Made by a program: the position numbers and the translations under genes. The notes beneath the pieces were generated by a model that was not told the origin of the DNA, did not search any database, and was given only the letters and a program-made list of their open reading frames with translations. Shown here in pieces: positions 7,522 through 15,424 of a DNA stretch of 64,000 nucleotides (positions are counted from its first letter, which is position 1; each line of letters begins with the position of its first letter). The stretch is from Georgenia satyanarayanai (GTDB lineage Bacteria; Actinomycetota; Actinomycetes; Actinomycetales; Actinomycetaceae), in the NCBI RefSeq assembly GCF_900116375.1, contig NZ_UETB01000001.1:186001-250000 (forward strand), written 5' to 3'.

Positions 7522-9960
7522 ATGGCAGGACGCACAAGACGGGCGGCCGTGGTCGCCGCGGCCAGCGCCGCCCTCGTGGGTGGGGCGCTCGTCGCACCGG
7601 CCGGGGCCGACGACGGCCCCGTGGACGCGGGGATCACCGTGCCCCGGGTCGAGGGCATGGGCGAGGACTGGATCAACGGCGCCGACTTCTCCTCGGTGCT
7701 GTCCCTCGAGGAGAGCGGGGTGACCTTCCGCGACCTCACCGGGAACGAGGCCGACCTCTTCGAGGTGCTCGCCGACGCTGGCGTCAACTGGGCCCGGGTC
7801 CGCGTGTGGAACGAGCCCCACCTCGAGGCGGACCCGACCAAGGGCTACGGCGCCGGGAACGTGGACGCGGACCGCGCCACCGAGATCGGGGTGCGCGCCA
7901 CCGACGCGGGCATGCGCGTGCTCGTGAACTTCCACTACTCCGACTTCTGGGCCCACCCGGGCCAGCAGTACGCGCCGCGGGCGTGGCGCGAGCTGAGCCA
8001 CGAGGAGCGGGTGGAGGCGCTGTACGACTACACCGCCGAGACCCTCGAGCAGATGGAGGCTGCCGGCGTCGACGTCGGGATGGTCCAGATCGGCAACGAG
8101 ACGACGAACGGGGAGATCGCCGGGACGCGCGGCTGGGACCAGACGGCCGAGCTCTTCGACGCCGGCTCGCGAGCCGTGCGCGACACCCTGGGCGACGACG
8201 TCAAGGTCGCCGTCCACTTCACCAACCCGGAGCGGGCGGGGCAGTACGCGTCCGTCGCCCGGGAGCTCGACGAGCGCGACGTCGACTACGACGTGTTCCT
8301 CAGCTCCTACTACGCCTTCTGGCACGGCACGCCGGAGAACCTGACGAGCGTGCTCGACCACGTCGCCACCACCTACGACAAGGAGGTGGCGGTCGCCGAG
8401 ACGTCGTGGGCGTACACGCTCGAGGACGGGGACGGGTACCCCAACTCCGTGCGCAGCGTCGACGGGCCGTACTCGGCCTCCGTCCAGGGCCAGGCGCTCG
8501 CGGTGCGGGACGTCATGCAGGCCGTGGCCAACGTGTCCGACGGGCGCGGGATCGGCACCTTCTACTGGGAGCCCGCGTGGGTCCCGGTCGGCCCGCCCGA
8601 GGACGTCGAGGAGAACTGGGAGCTGTGGCAGCGCGACGGCTCCGGCTGGGCCACGACCTACTCCCAGGAGTTCTACGACCCCACCGGCGGCTGGTCCGAG
8701 GACCTCGACCCCGCCGACTGGGCCGACGACTTCGGCGGCTCCGGCTGGGACAACCAGGCACTCTTCGCCCACGACGGCACTCCGCTGGAGTCCCTGCGCG
8801 TCTACGAGTACGCCCGCACCGGCTCGGTGGCCCCGCGCGAGCTCGACGCCGTGAGCAGCCCGCAGCTGTCGGTGCTCGAGGGTGAGCCGGTGCTGCTCCC
8901 GGAGACGGTCTCGGTCTCCTACACCGACGGCACCACCGAGGAGCAGGGGGTCATCTGGCTCGACTCCACCGACTGGATCCTCGGCGCCGGCACCTACACG
9001 GTGCGCGGCACGACCGAGGCAGGTCACGCGGTGACCGCGACCGTCACCGTCCGGTCCGAGGGCGCCGAGGGCGTCAACCGCGTCGTCAACCCGGGCTTCG
9101 AGGACGGCGTGGAGCCGTGGACCGGCTCGGGCACCGGGTACACGATCAGCTCGACGAGCGACCCGCACGAGGGGGCCCGCTCGGCGCACTTCTACTCCGC
9201 GACGTCCTACAGCTTCTCGATCGAGCAGGTGCTCCGGGACGTCCCGCCTGGTGAGTACCGGCTCTCCGCCGTGGCCCACGGTGGCGACGCCGGCCCGGAG
9301 GACGCGATGAGCATCTCCGCGGCCTCGGGCATCTCGACCGTGTCCGCGGACTTCACCATCGACGGGTGGCAGAGCTGGCAGCACCCGCAGACAGAGCCGA
9401 TCACCGTCGGGGCCGACGGCGTCGTGACGATCCGCGCGGACCTCAGCCTCAGCGGGGGAGCGTGGGGCGCGCTCGACACCTTCTCGCTCGTCGCGGTGGC
9501 CGAGGACGCCGCCCCGGCGGACACGACGGCGCTCGTCGAGCTCGTCACGGCCGCCGAGGCCCTGGACCGGGAGGCGTACACGGAGGAGTCGCTGGCCGTG
9601 CTCGACTCCGCGCTCACGCGCGCCGGCTTCGTCCTCGACTCGCCCGCTCCCGGCCAGGCGAGCGTGGACGCCGCGGTCCTCGAGCTGCAGGCGGCGCTGG
9701 ACGCGCTCGCGGAGCGGCCCGACCCGACCGACCCGCCGACGGACGGCCCCACCGACCCGTCGACGGACCCGACTGACCCCGTCGCGCCGCCGACCGAGGA
9801 CGCCGACGCGGAAGGCCCCGCTGACCGGCCCGGCACGGGTGGCGGCAACGGCGAGCTGCCCCGCACCGGCGTCACCCTGCCGCTGCTCACGGTCACCCTC
9901 CTCCTCGGACTCGGTGCCACGGTGCTCGTCGCGCGCCGCCGGGTGAGCGGGCAGGAGTAG
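7522..9960 (+). CDS. Cell-wall-anchored GH53 endo-beta-1,4-galactanase
   Basis: An 812-residue secreted enzyme. A signal peptide (about 1-29) precedes a GH53 barrel (about 35-395) with acid/base E193 in QIGNETTNG and nucleophile E293 in VAETSWAY. Then come a bacterial Ig-like domain (about 440-515), a carbohydrate-binding-type jelly roll starting at VNPGFEDG (about 523-665), a FIVAR-like helical segment, a Pro/Thr/Asp linker and the sortase signal LPRTG (779-783) with membrane helix and basic tail. GH53 enzymes cut beta-1,4-galactan of type I arabinogalactan and pectin. The start at 7522 follows GGAAGGAC. It closes the LacI-controlled operon and would supply oligosaccharides to the importer and GH42. 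Confidence 0.95.
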   Translation: MAGRTRRAAVVAAASAALVGGALVAPAGADDGPVDAGITVPRVEGMGEDWINGADFSSVLSLEESGVTFRDLTGNEADLFEVLADAGVNWARVRVWNEPHLEADPTKGYGAGNVDADRATEIGVRATDAGMRVLVNFHYSDFWAHPGQQYAPRAWRELSHEERVEALYDYTAETLEQMEAAGVDVGMVQIGNETTNGEIAGTRGWDQTAELFDAGSRAVRDTLGDDVKVAVHFTNPERAGQYASVARELDERDVDYDVFLSSYYAFWHGTPENLTSVLDHVATTYDKEVAVAETSWAYTLEDGDGYPNSVRSVDGPYSASVQGQALAVRDVMQAVANVSDGRGIGTFYWEPAWVPVGPPEDVEENWELWQRDGSGWATTYSQEFYDPTGGWSEDLDPADWADDFGGSGWDNQALFAHDGTPLESLRVYEYARTGSVAPRELDAVSSPQLSVLEGEPVLLPETVSVSYTDGTTEEQGVIWLDSTDWILGAGTYTVRGTTEAGHAVTATVTVRSEGAEGVNRVVNPGFEDGVEPWTGSGTGYTISSTSDPHEGARSAHFYSATSYSFSIEQVLRDVPPGEYRLSAVAHGGDAGPEDAMSISAASGISTVSADFTIDGWQSWQHPQTEPITVGADGVVTIRADLSLSGGAWGALDTFSLVAVAEDAAPADTTALVELVTAAEALDREAYTEESLAVLDSALTRAGFVLDSPAPGQASVDAAVLELQAALDALAERPDPTDPPTDGPTDPSTDPTDPVAPPTEDADAEGPADRPGTGGGNGELPRTGVTLPLLTVTLLLGLGATVLVARRRVSGQE

Positions 9961-9968
9961 CGCAGGCG

Positions 9969-10008
9969 AACGGACCGTGGCCACCCAGCGGGGTGGCCAC
10001 GGCCCGTT
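9969..10008 (+). terminator. Strong terminator hairpin ending the galactan operon
   Basis: A stem of 17 pairs with one mismatch, including a perfect 12-bp core (CCGTGGCCACCC 9975-9986 with 9991-10002) and a 4-base loop. It lies between convergent GH53 and the small Cys-protein gene and could serve both. Confidence 0.8.
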
Positions 10009-10014
10009 GGTCGT

Positions 10015-10173
10015 TCAGCGACCGAGGAGGCGGGCGAGGAAGCCGCTGTCGGCCTTCTCGTGGCCCTGGCAGCGCTCGGCGGGCGGCACGTCACGCATGA
10101 CGTCGTCCACGTGCTCGCCGCAGCCGGCCCAGGTCGTCTTCTGGCAGGTCCTGCAGGTCACCGGTCGGCACAT
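10015..10173 (-). CDS. Small cysteine-rich protein (52 aa)
   Basis: Starts MCRPVTCRTCQKTTWAGC: four cysteines in two closely spaced pairs (C2, C7, C10, C18) suggest a small metal- or sulfur-binding ribbon. A further Cys follows at about position 35. AGAAGGAG lies eight bases upstream of the ATG, so the gene is translated. It is 27 bp downstream of the CsoR-family gene in the same orientation and is probably the last gene of that operon. Short proteins of this look are common and unnamed in actinobacteria. A role in sulfane-sulfur or metal handling is inferred from position only. Confidence 0.75.
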   Translation of the reverse strand: MCRPVTCRTCQKTTWAGCGEHVDDVMRDVPPAERCQGHEKADSGFLARLLGR

Positions 10174-10200
10174 CTCGGGGTTCTCCTTCTGGGGTGGTGG

Positions 10201-10476
10201 TCAGGCGAGGGACAGGAAGAGCTTCTCGAGCTCGACGGTCGTGAGACCTTCGCGCTCCTGGGTGCTGTCGGGGTCCGCGAGGCACTCCTCCATCGCCGTG
10301 GCGACGACGGCGAAGCCGGCACGGTTGAGCGCGTGGGTGACCGCGGCGAGCTGGGTGAGGACGTCGCGGCAGTCCGCCTGGCCGTCGACGGCGGCGATGA
10401 CGCCGTCGAGCTGGCCGCGGGCACGGCGCAGGCGGTTGAGGACGCGGCGCCGGGCGGCGTCGTCGGGGGTCTTCAT
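10201..10476 (-). CDS. CsoR/CstR-family repressor, probably persulfide-sensing
   Basis: A 91-residue all-helical DUF156 repressor. Copper-type CsoR proteins use Cys-His-Cys at positions equivalent to 36, 61 and 65. Here C36 (ADCRDV) and C65 (MEECL) are kept but position 61 is alanine, the pattern of CstR-type persulfide sensors, which cross-link the two cysteines. The neighbouring CoA-disulfide reductase-rhodanese fusion and the ATACCCC-N2-GGGGTAT operator fit that reading. The ATG at 10476 has GGGAG upstream, and the gene is 18 bp after the oxidoreductase. It should repress this operon until sulfide or persulfide accumulates. Family assignment is firm; ligand is inferred. Confidence 0.88.
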   Translation of the reverse strand: MKTPDDAARRRVLNRLRRARGQLDGVIAAVDGQADCRDVLTQLAAVTHALNRAGFAVVATAMEECLADPDSTQEREGLTTVELEKLFLSLA

Positions 10477-10494
10477 TGGCTGGTCTCCCTGTGC

Positions 10495-12201
10495 TCAGGC
10501 GGGCTGGTGGACGCGGGGGGCGAGGAGCGCGGCGCCCCGCTCACCGAGGACGGCGCGCAGGGTCGACGTGCCGCCGGACAGCGAGGCGGAGTCGAACCCG
10601 GCCTGCGCGAGCACCCGGTGGGCGATGGCGGAGCGCACGCCGGAGGCGCACATGACGCGCACCGGCCGGCCGGCGGCGGCCTCCCGGACCTCCTCGAGGC
10701 GTCCGCGCAGCTCGGTGTGGGGGATGTGGAGCGCGCCGGGCAGCATGCCGGTCGCGACCTCGCCGGCGCTGCGGACGTCGAGGACGAGCGAGCCGGCGAG
10801 GACCTCGTCGACGTCGCGGGCGTCCCACAGCCGCAGCGTGCCGTCCAGGACGTTCGCACCGACCATGCCGACGAGGTTGACCGCGTCCTTCGCCTGCCCG
10901 TAGGGCGGGGAGTAGGCGAGGTCGAGGTCGATGAGGTCGGCCACCTCTGCCCGGTGGCGGATCGCGGTGGCGAGGACGTCGATGCGCTTGTCGACGCCGT
11001 CGGTGCCCACCGCCTGCGCCCCGAGCAGGAGTCCGTCCTCCTCGCGGACGTGCACGACGAGGTGGACCTGGTCGGCGCCGGGGAAGTAGCCGGCGTGCTG
11101 GTTGGGGTGCAGGTGCAGGGTGCGGTAGGCGATCCCGGCGTCGTCGAGAGCGCCGCGGTTGGCGCCCGTCATCGCCGCCGTCAGCCCGCCGGCACGGACG
11201 ATCGCGGTGCCCAGCGGCTGGGGCACGGGGCGGGCCGCGTGCGGGCGCAGGATGTGGTCGGCGACGAGGCGGCCGGCGCGGTTGGCGGGTCCCGCCAGGG
11301 CCACCGGGCGGCGCACACCGGTGACCGGGTCGGTGCTCACCGTCGCGTCACCGACGGCCCACACGCCGGGCAGGGACGTGCGGCCGTGCTCGTCGACGAC
11401 GATGGCGCCGCGCTCGGTGGCCACCCCGGCGCGCTCGAAGACCTCGGTGTCGGGGCGCACGCCGACCGACAGGACGACGAGGTCGGCCGCCAAGCGGGTG
11501 CCGTCGGCGAGGACGACGACGTCGTGGTCCGCGCCGGTGACGACCTCCTGGGCGCCGGTCCCGGCGTGGACGGCGATCCCGAGCCGACGCAGCTCCTCGG
11601 TGACCAGCCACGCGAGCTCCGCCTCGAGCGGCGGCAGCACGTGCGGCGCGAGCTCGACGAGCGTGGTGTCCAGGCCCTGCGCGGCGAGCGCCTCGGCAGC
11701 CTCGACGCCGATGAACCCGGCTCCGAGGACGACGGCGCGGCGGGCGCCCCCGTCGACCTGCTCCCGCAGGGCGACGGCGTCGTCGACGGTGCGCAGGGTG
11801 CGCACGCGCGAGGAGTCGAGACCGGGCAGCGGGGGGCGCACGGCACGGGCGCCGGGGGAGAGGACGAGTGCGTCGTAGGCGAGGCGCTCCTCACCGCGGT
11901 CGGTGCGCACGAGCACCTCGCGGGCCTCGGCGTCGAGGCCGACGACCTCGTGGCCGGGACGCACGTCGAGGTCGAGAGCGGCGCGCAGCCGCTCGGGGGT
12001 CTGGACGAGGAGGCTGCCGGCCTCGGCGATCTCGCCGCCCACGTAGTAGGGCAGGCCGCAGTTGGCGAAGGAGACGTGCTCCCCGCGCTCCAGGACGACG
12101 ATCTCCGCGCTCTCGTCGAGCCGGCGCGCGCGGGCGGCACAGCTCATGCCGCCGGCCACGCCGCCGACGACGACGATGCGGGTGGGGGAGGAAGTGTTCA
12201 T
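10495..12201 (-). CDS. CoA-disulfide-reductase-like FAD oxidoreductase fused to rhodanese
   Basis: A 568-residue fusion. The FAD motif VVVGGVAGGMSCAARAR is at the N-terminus, the single active cysteine C48 lies in FANCGLPYY as in CoA disulfide/persulfide reductases, and a second Rossmann motif VVLGAGFIGVEAAE binds NAD(P)H. The dimerisation domain follows, and the last ~100 residues are a rhodanese domain with the catalytic loop CASGVRS. CoADR-rhodanese proteins reduce CoA persulfides and handle sulfane sulfur. The start at 12201 is chosen because the operator lies just upstream, and a longer frame would run through it. It is the first gene of the operon. Confidence 0.92.
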   Translation of the reverse strand: MNTSSPTRIVVVGGVAGGMSCAARARRLDESAEIVVLERGEHVSFANCGLPYYVGGEIAEAGSLLVQTPERLRAALDLDVRPGHEVVGLDAEAREVLVRTDRGEERLAYDALVLSPGARAVRPPLPGLDSSRVRTLRTVDDAVALREQVDGGARRAVVLGAGFIGVEAAEALAAQGLDTTLVELAPHVLPPLEAELAWLVTEELRRLGIAVHAGTGAQEVVTGADHDVVVLADGTRLAADLVVLSVGVRPDTEVFERAGVATERGAIVVDEHGRTSLPGVWAVGDATVSTDPVTGVRRPVALAGPANRAGRLVADHILRPHAARPVPQPLGTAIVRAGGLTAAMTGANRGALDDAGIAYRTLHLHPNQHAGYFPGADQVHLVVHVREEDGLLLGAQAVGTDGVDKRIDVLATAIRHRAEVADLIDLDLAYSPPYGQAKDAVNLVGMVGANVLDGTLRLWDARDVDEVLAGSLVLDVRSAGEVATGMLPGALHIPHTELRGRLEEVREAAAGRPVRVMCASGVRSAIAHRVLAQAGFDSASLSGGTSTLRAVLGERGAALLAPRVHQPA

Positions 12202-12212
12202 GTGACGACAAT

Positions 12213-12228
12213 ATACCCCAGGGGGTAT
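12213..12228. promoter_or_regulatory. CsoR/CstR-type operator
   Basis: Arms ATACCCC (12213-12219) and GGGGTAT (12222-12228) are a perfect 7-bp inverted repeat with a 2-base centre, matching the known CsoR-family operator pattern. It lies 11 bases upstream of the oxidoreductase start, where a bound repressor would block transcription. Confidence 0.85.
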
Positions 12229-12422
12229 CGGTGCGCGGGTGCGCGGCATGACGTCCGCCACGTCCGTGTCAGGCCGACGGTGCGGTCGCAGCCGCCGGGA
12301 CGGGGAGGTCGGACGGACCATGATGCGAGATGTCCCGACGGACGTCACCGGGCCGGTGAGGGCAGGGACGAGGATGGGCGCAGCGGCCAGGCCGGCCGTC
12401 CCGTCCACCGAGAGGTCACACC

Positions 12423-12914
12423 ATGAGCGTCACCGACGAGCTCCTCCGCAACGCCGAGGCCTACGCCGCCGGCTTCACCAAGGGCGACCTGCCGATGCCG
12501 CCGGCGCGTCACGTCGCCGTCGTCGCCTGCATGGACGCGCGGCTCAACCCCTTCGGCCTGCTCGGGCTGGAGGAGGGCGACGCCCACGTCATCCGCAACG
12601 CCGGCGGGGTCGTCACCGAGGACGAGATCCGCTCGCTCGTCATCAGCCAGCGTCTCCTCGGGACCCGCGAGATCATCCTCGTCCACCACACCGACTGCGG
12701 GATGCTCACCTTCACCGACGACGACTTCAAGGCCCAGATCGAGGCCGACACCGGCATCCGGCCGCCGTGGTCGCCCGAGTCCTTCCGCGACCCGTCCGAG
12801 GACGTGCGCCAGTCCCTCGCGCGGATCACCGCGAACCCCTTCGTCCCGTACAAGGACCAGGTCCGCGGCTTCGTCTACTCCGTCACCGACGGGACGCTCA
12901 CCGAGGTCAGGTAG
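12423..12914 (+). CDS. Beta-class carbonic anhydrase
   Basis: A 163-residue cytoplasmic enzyme close to mycobacterial Rv1284 in length and motifs. The zinc site is C36, H89 and C92 with the Asp-Arg pair D38/R40 (ACMDAR and HHTDCG). It interconverts CO2 and bicarbonate. The ATG at 12423 follows GAGAGG. It is divergent from the oxidoreductase operon, 221 bp away, and a sulfur link is not implied. Confidence 0.93.
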   Translation: MSVTDELLRNAEAYAAGFTKGDLPMPPARHVAVVACMDARLNPFGLLGLEEGDAHVIRNAGGVVTEDEIRSLVISQRLLGTREIILVHHTDCGMLTFTDDDFKAQIEADTGIRPPWSPESFRDPSEDVRQSLARITANPFVPYKDQVRGFVYSVTDGTLTEVR

Positions 12915-12944
12915 TGCGACGGGCCGGCGCGGGCGCGGCGGGAC

Positions 12945-12950
12945 TAGCCT
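12945..12950 (+). promoter_or_regulatory. -10 box TAGCCT, leaderless start
   Basis: TAGCCT ends six bases before the ATG at 12957, so transcription would start at or next to the start codon. Confidence 0.6.
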
Positions 12951-12956
12951 CTGGGC

Positions 12957-13370
12957 ATGACCCGGACGGTCGCGGAGAAGATGGGGGTACGGGCGGGCGC
13001 CCGCGCGCACGTCGTCGGGGCGCCGGCCGAGGCCCTCGCCGCCCTGCGGCTGCCCGGGCTCGAGCACGTCGCGGACGGTGAGGTCGACTACGCGCACCTC
13101 TTCGTCACCCGCCAGGAGGAGCTGCGCGCCGCACTCCCGCCGCTGCGGGACCGGCTGGCAACGGGCGGCACGCTGTGGGTCTCCTGGCCCAAGGGTGGGC
13201 GGCTGGGCACGGACCTCACCATCAGGTCGGTCATCGCCCTCGGCTACGACGCGGGCCTCGTCGAGAGCACGTGCCTGCGCGTGGACGACACGTGGGCGGC
13301 GCTGCGGTTCACCCGTCCCAAACCTGGGAAGGCCTATCACAACAGCTACGGCACCCTACCGGGAGGCTGA
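12957..13370 (+). CDS. DUF3052-like small conserved protein
   Basis: A 137-residue cytoplasmic protein without signal or membrane segment. It contains TLWVSWPKGGRLGTDL and VIALGYDAGLVEST, the typical end of the DUF3052-like family, whose fold resembles a small Rossmann half-domain. Function is unknown. The gene appears to be transcribed without a leader from TAGCCT at 12945 and is followed by a terminator hairpin. Confidence 0.8.
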   Translation: MTRTVAEKMGVRAGARAHVVGAPAEALAALRLPGLEHVADGEVDYAHLFVTRQEELRAALPPLRDRLATGGTLWVSWPKGGRLGTDLTIRSVIALGYDAGLVESTCLRVDDTWAALRFTRPKPGKAYHNSYGTLPGG

Positions 13371-13380
13371 GCGGGACAAG

Positions 13381-13415
13381 GGGGCTCCGGAGCGGCCGGG
13401 CCGCCCCGGAGCCCC
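13381..13415 (+). terminator. Terminator hairpin after the DUF3052-like gene
   Basis: GGGGCTCCGG (13381-13390) pairs with CCGGAGCCCC (13406-13415), and the inner GCGG/CCGC extends the stem with one bulge. Confidence 0.7.
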
Positions 13416-13533
13416 GGTCGTCAGCGGAGGGGCACGTGGGAGGCCAGCTCGACCAGGCCGGAGACCGCGTGAGGCCTGGAGGTGGCGTCTGAGATTCATG
13501 GCGGGGATCCGTTCGGTACGCGGGGTGCTCGGT
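13416..13533. other. Non-coding stretch beside a decayed gene
   Basis: No convincing gene. One reverse-strand frame ends in HAVSGLVELASHVPLR before a stop at 13421-13423, but it is blocked upstream at 13496-13498 and may be gene debris. Confidence 0.3.
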
Positions 13534-13815
13534 TCAGCGGCTGGTGGCGCGTGCGGCGGCGTCGATGATGTCGGCGACCGCAGCCGGGCCTGAGACGGAC
13601 ACGGCGTGGGACGCGTCGATCTCGGTGGCGTGCGAGCCGGCGCGCTCGGCCATGAAGCGCACGGAGTCGCCGGGGACCGCGAGGTCCTGGGTCGTGATGA
13701 GGGCCCAGCTCGGGATGGTCCTCCAGGCCGCCCTCGTCGCCCGGATCCAGGCCTGCGCGGACCGTGACGTCGAGCGGGCCGAGGCGATCGCCGCCAGGAC
13801 GTGGAGCACGCTCCC
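13534..13815 (-). pseudogene. C-terminal remnant of an alpha/beta hydrolase
   Basis: Reverse-strand codons give AAWRTIPSWALITTQD, then RFMAERAG and ASHAVSVSGPAAVADIID, the standard C-terminal third of secreted or cytosolic alpha/beta hydrolases, including the catalytic His in SHAV and probably the Asp in TTQD. Nothing upstream resembles the nucleophile elbow or N-terminal half, and the frame continues into unrelated residues past about 13815. No start with a ribosome-binding site is evident. I read it as a 5'-deleted gene; the left boundary is certain, the right one approximate. Confidence 0.65.
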
Positions 13816-13928
13816 GGCCGTCGAGTGACCGGTGGTGCCGCACCACGCGCGCTGATGGTCGGCGTCGCCACGCCTTCTGCAGCGGTGGAGGCGGTTCGAG
13901 GCGACGTCCGACGGCGCCGGTCCCTCTC

Positions 13929-14234
13929 TCAGCCGGTGAGGCGGTCCGCCCAGCGCCGTCCGGCGTCGCCGCCCCACGCGTCCCAGGCCACGCGTCCGGG
14001 GGAGGGGAAGCCGGGGGTGTTGCCGCGGAAGCGGGGGGCGTCGCGGTCGACGACGTGCCGGGCGAAGTAGGCGTGCATCTTCGCCAGGTCCTCCTCGCTC
14101 ACGTCCTCACCTCGGGCGAGCTGGTAGGCGCGGCCCCGCCCGACGTCGGTGAAGCCCTTGCCCGCCTTCCCCTCCTCGATCCAGCGGACGGCCCTCGCAG
14201 CGGCCTGCTGCACGCCCTTGGGTGGTGTGGGCAC
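13929..14234 (-). CDS. Small conserved protein with a phage-associated domain
   Basis: A 101-residue protein starting at GTG 14234. It reads AVRWIEEGKAGKGFTDVG, RARELA-like RAYQLARGEDVSEEDL, AYFARHVVDRDA and VAWDAWGGDAGR. This block also occurs in actinophage and prophage proteins, often next to head-protease or portal genes, and in free-standing bacterial copies. Its function is unknown. It starts three bases after the stop of the TUDOR-like gene and is presumably co-transcribed with it. No other phage gene is nearby. Confidence 0.7.
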   Translation of the reverse strand: MPTPPKGVQQAAARAVRWIEEGKAGKGFTDVGRGRAYQLARGEDVSEEDLAKMHAYFARHVVDRDAPRFRGNTPGFPSPGRVAWDAWGGDAGRRWADRLTG

Positions 14235-14237
14235 GGC

Positions 14238-14444
14238 TCAGCCCTCCTTCGTCAGGGCCTCGGGCCGGTGCGCGGCGCGCTTCCCGCTCTTCTCGGACTC
14301 CACGATGTGCATCGGCTCGTCCTCGCTGGCGGTGAAGTGCTGGCCCGCCAGCTGGAAGTCCTTCGTGCGGGTGTCGACGACGACGCCGTGGGTGACCCCC
14401 TGCGGCGTGTTCCACGAGACGCGGTCGCCCTCGGACAGTGCCAT
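14238..14444 (-). CDS. DUF2945/HVA1-type TUDOR-like small protein
   Basis: A 68-residue protein starting MALSEGDRVSWNTPQG, with VVDTRTKDF, ASEDEP and a Lys-rich RPEALTKE end. This is the DUF2945 (hypervirulence-associated TUDOR) pattern. An ATG at 14444 gives the family's normal N-terminus. Role unknown; family members are often stress-linked. It leads a two-gene operon with the phage-domain protein and is divergent from the FNT gene. Confidence 0.82.
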   Translation of the reverse strand: MALSEGDRVSWNTPQGVTHGVVVDTRTKDFQLAGQHFTASEDEPMHIVESEKSGKRAAHRPEALTKEG

Positions 14445-14577
14445 GGCTCCTCCAGTCGGTCGGGGCCACCACGGTGGCACAGGCGCCGACCACCGGCACG
14501 CCCTCGCAGCGCGCGCTCGCCGACGGCGTGTCACCGTGGCCCCCGAGCGGTGCTACCGAGACGTCAGGGAGAGCGGG

Positions 14578-15414
14578 ATGAGCGAGGAGAGACGCCGGGA
14601 GCTCGGCGAGACGGACTTCCCGGTCGAGCAGCACCTTCAGGAGGCCTTCGACCGGACGATGGAGGAGGGTGCCGAGCGGCTGCACCGGACCGTCCGCTCC
14701 GTCGTCATCACCGGGATGTTCGGCGGCATGGAGGTGGGGCTCGGTGTCATGGCCTACCTGGCCGTGCTCCACGAGACCGACAGCCACCTCCTCGCCGGGC
14801 TCGCCTTCGGGATCGGCTTCATCGCCGTGCTCCTCGCGCACAGCGAGCTGTTCACCGAGGACTTCCTCGTGCCGATCATGGGCCTGGCCACCCGTCAGGC
14901 GAGCATCTGGCAGCTGGGCAAGCTGTGGGCGGGGACGCTGCTGGCCAACCTCGTGGGCGGCTGGCTCTTCATGTGGATCGTCGTCCAGGCCTTCCCGCAG
15001 TGGTCGGAGGTGCTCGAGGAGTCCGCCCGGCACTTCGTCGACGCCCCCTTCACGCTGCAGGCGGTCTGCCTCGCGGTCCTCGGCGGCAGCACCATGACGC
15101 TGATGACCCGCATGCAGAAGGGCACGGACTCCGACATCGTCCGGGTCGTGGCGGGCCTCGCCGGCGGCTTCCTGCTCGCCGGGCTCCAGCTCTTCCACTC
15201 CATCCTGGACTCGCTGCTGGTCTTCGGCGCCATCCATGCGGGCGCCGACATCGCCCTCGTCGACTGGCTCGCCTGGTTCGGCTACACCGTGCTGTTCAAC
15301 GTGCTCGGTGGCGTCGCGCTCGTCACGGCGCTGCGCGTGGTGAGGACCAAGGAGCTGGTGGAGCACTGGCGCGAGCAGTCACCGGCCGATCCGGACTCCC
15401 GTCACGGCCGGTGA
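14578..15414 (+). CDS. Formate/nitrite transporter (FNT) family channel
   Basis: A 278-residue membrane protein with a soluble N-terminus and six hydrophobic helices. It matches the YfdC-like branch of the FNT family. FNT channels are pentamers that pass small monovalent acids, and H207 in LFHSILDSL lies where FocA has its gating histidine. The substrate cannot be read from sequence. The ATG at 14578 follows a GGGAGAGCGGG region. The gene end is part of a hairpin shared with the convergent aldo/keto reductase. Confidence 0.85.
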   Translation: MSEERRRELGETDFPVEQHLQEAFDRTMEEGAERLHRTVRSVVITGMFGGMEVGLGVMAYLAVLHETDSHLLAGLAFGIGFIAVLLAHSELFTEDFLVPIMGLATRQASIWQLGKLWAGTLLANLVGGWLFMWIVVQAFPQWSEVLEESARHFVDAPFTLQAVCLAVLGGSTMTLMTRMQKGTDSDIVRVVAGLAGGFLLAGLQLFHSILDSLLVFGAIHAGADIALVDWLAWFGYTVLFNVLGGVALVTALRVVRTKELVEHWREQSPADPDSRHGR

Positions 15415-15416
15415 CT
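15377..15416. terminator. Bidirectional hairpin at convergent gene ends
   Basis: AGTCACCGGCCG (15377-15388) and CGGCCGGTGACT (15405-15416) are perfect 12-bp arms. The stem includes the FNT stop codon and ends 9 bp before the reductase stop. Confidence 0.6.
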
Positions 15417-15424
15417 GCCTCGCG

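Noticed and set aside
13416-13533. Short reverse-strand frame ending HAVSGLVELASHVPLR
   Set aside because: Blocked by a stop at 13496-13498 after about 24 codons, without a start; could be debris but not enough to call a gene.
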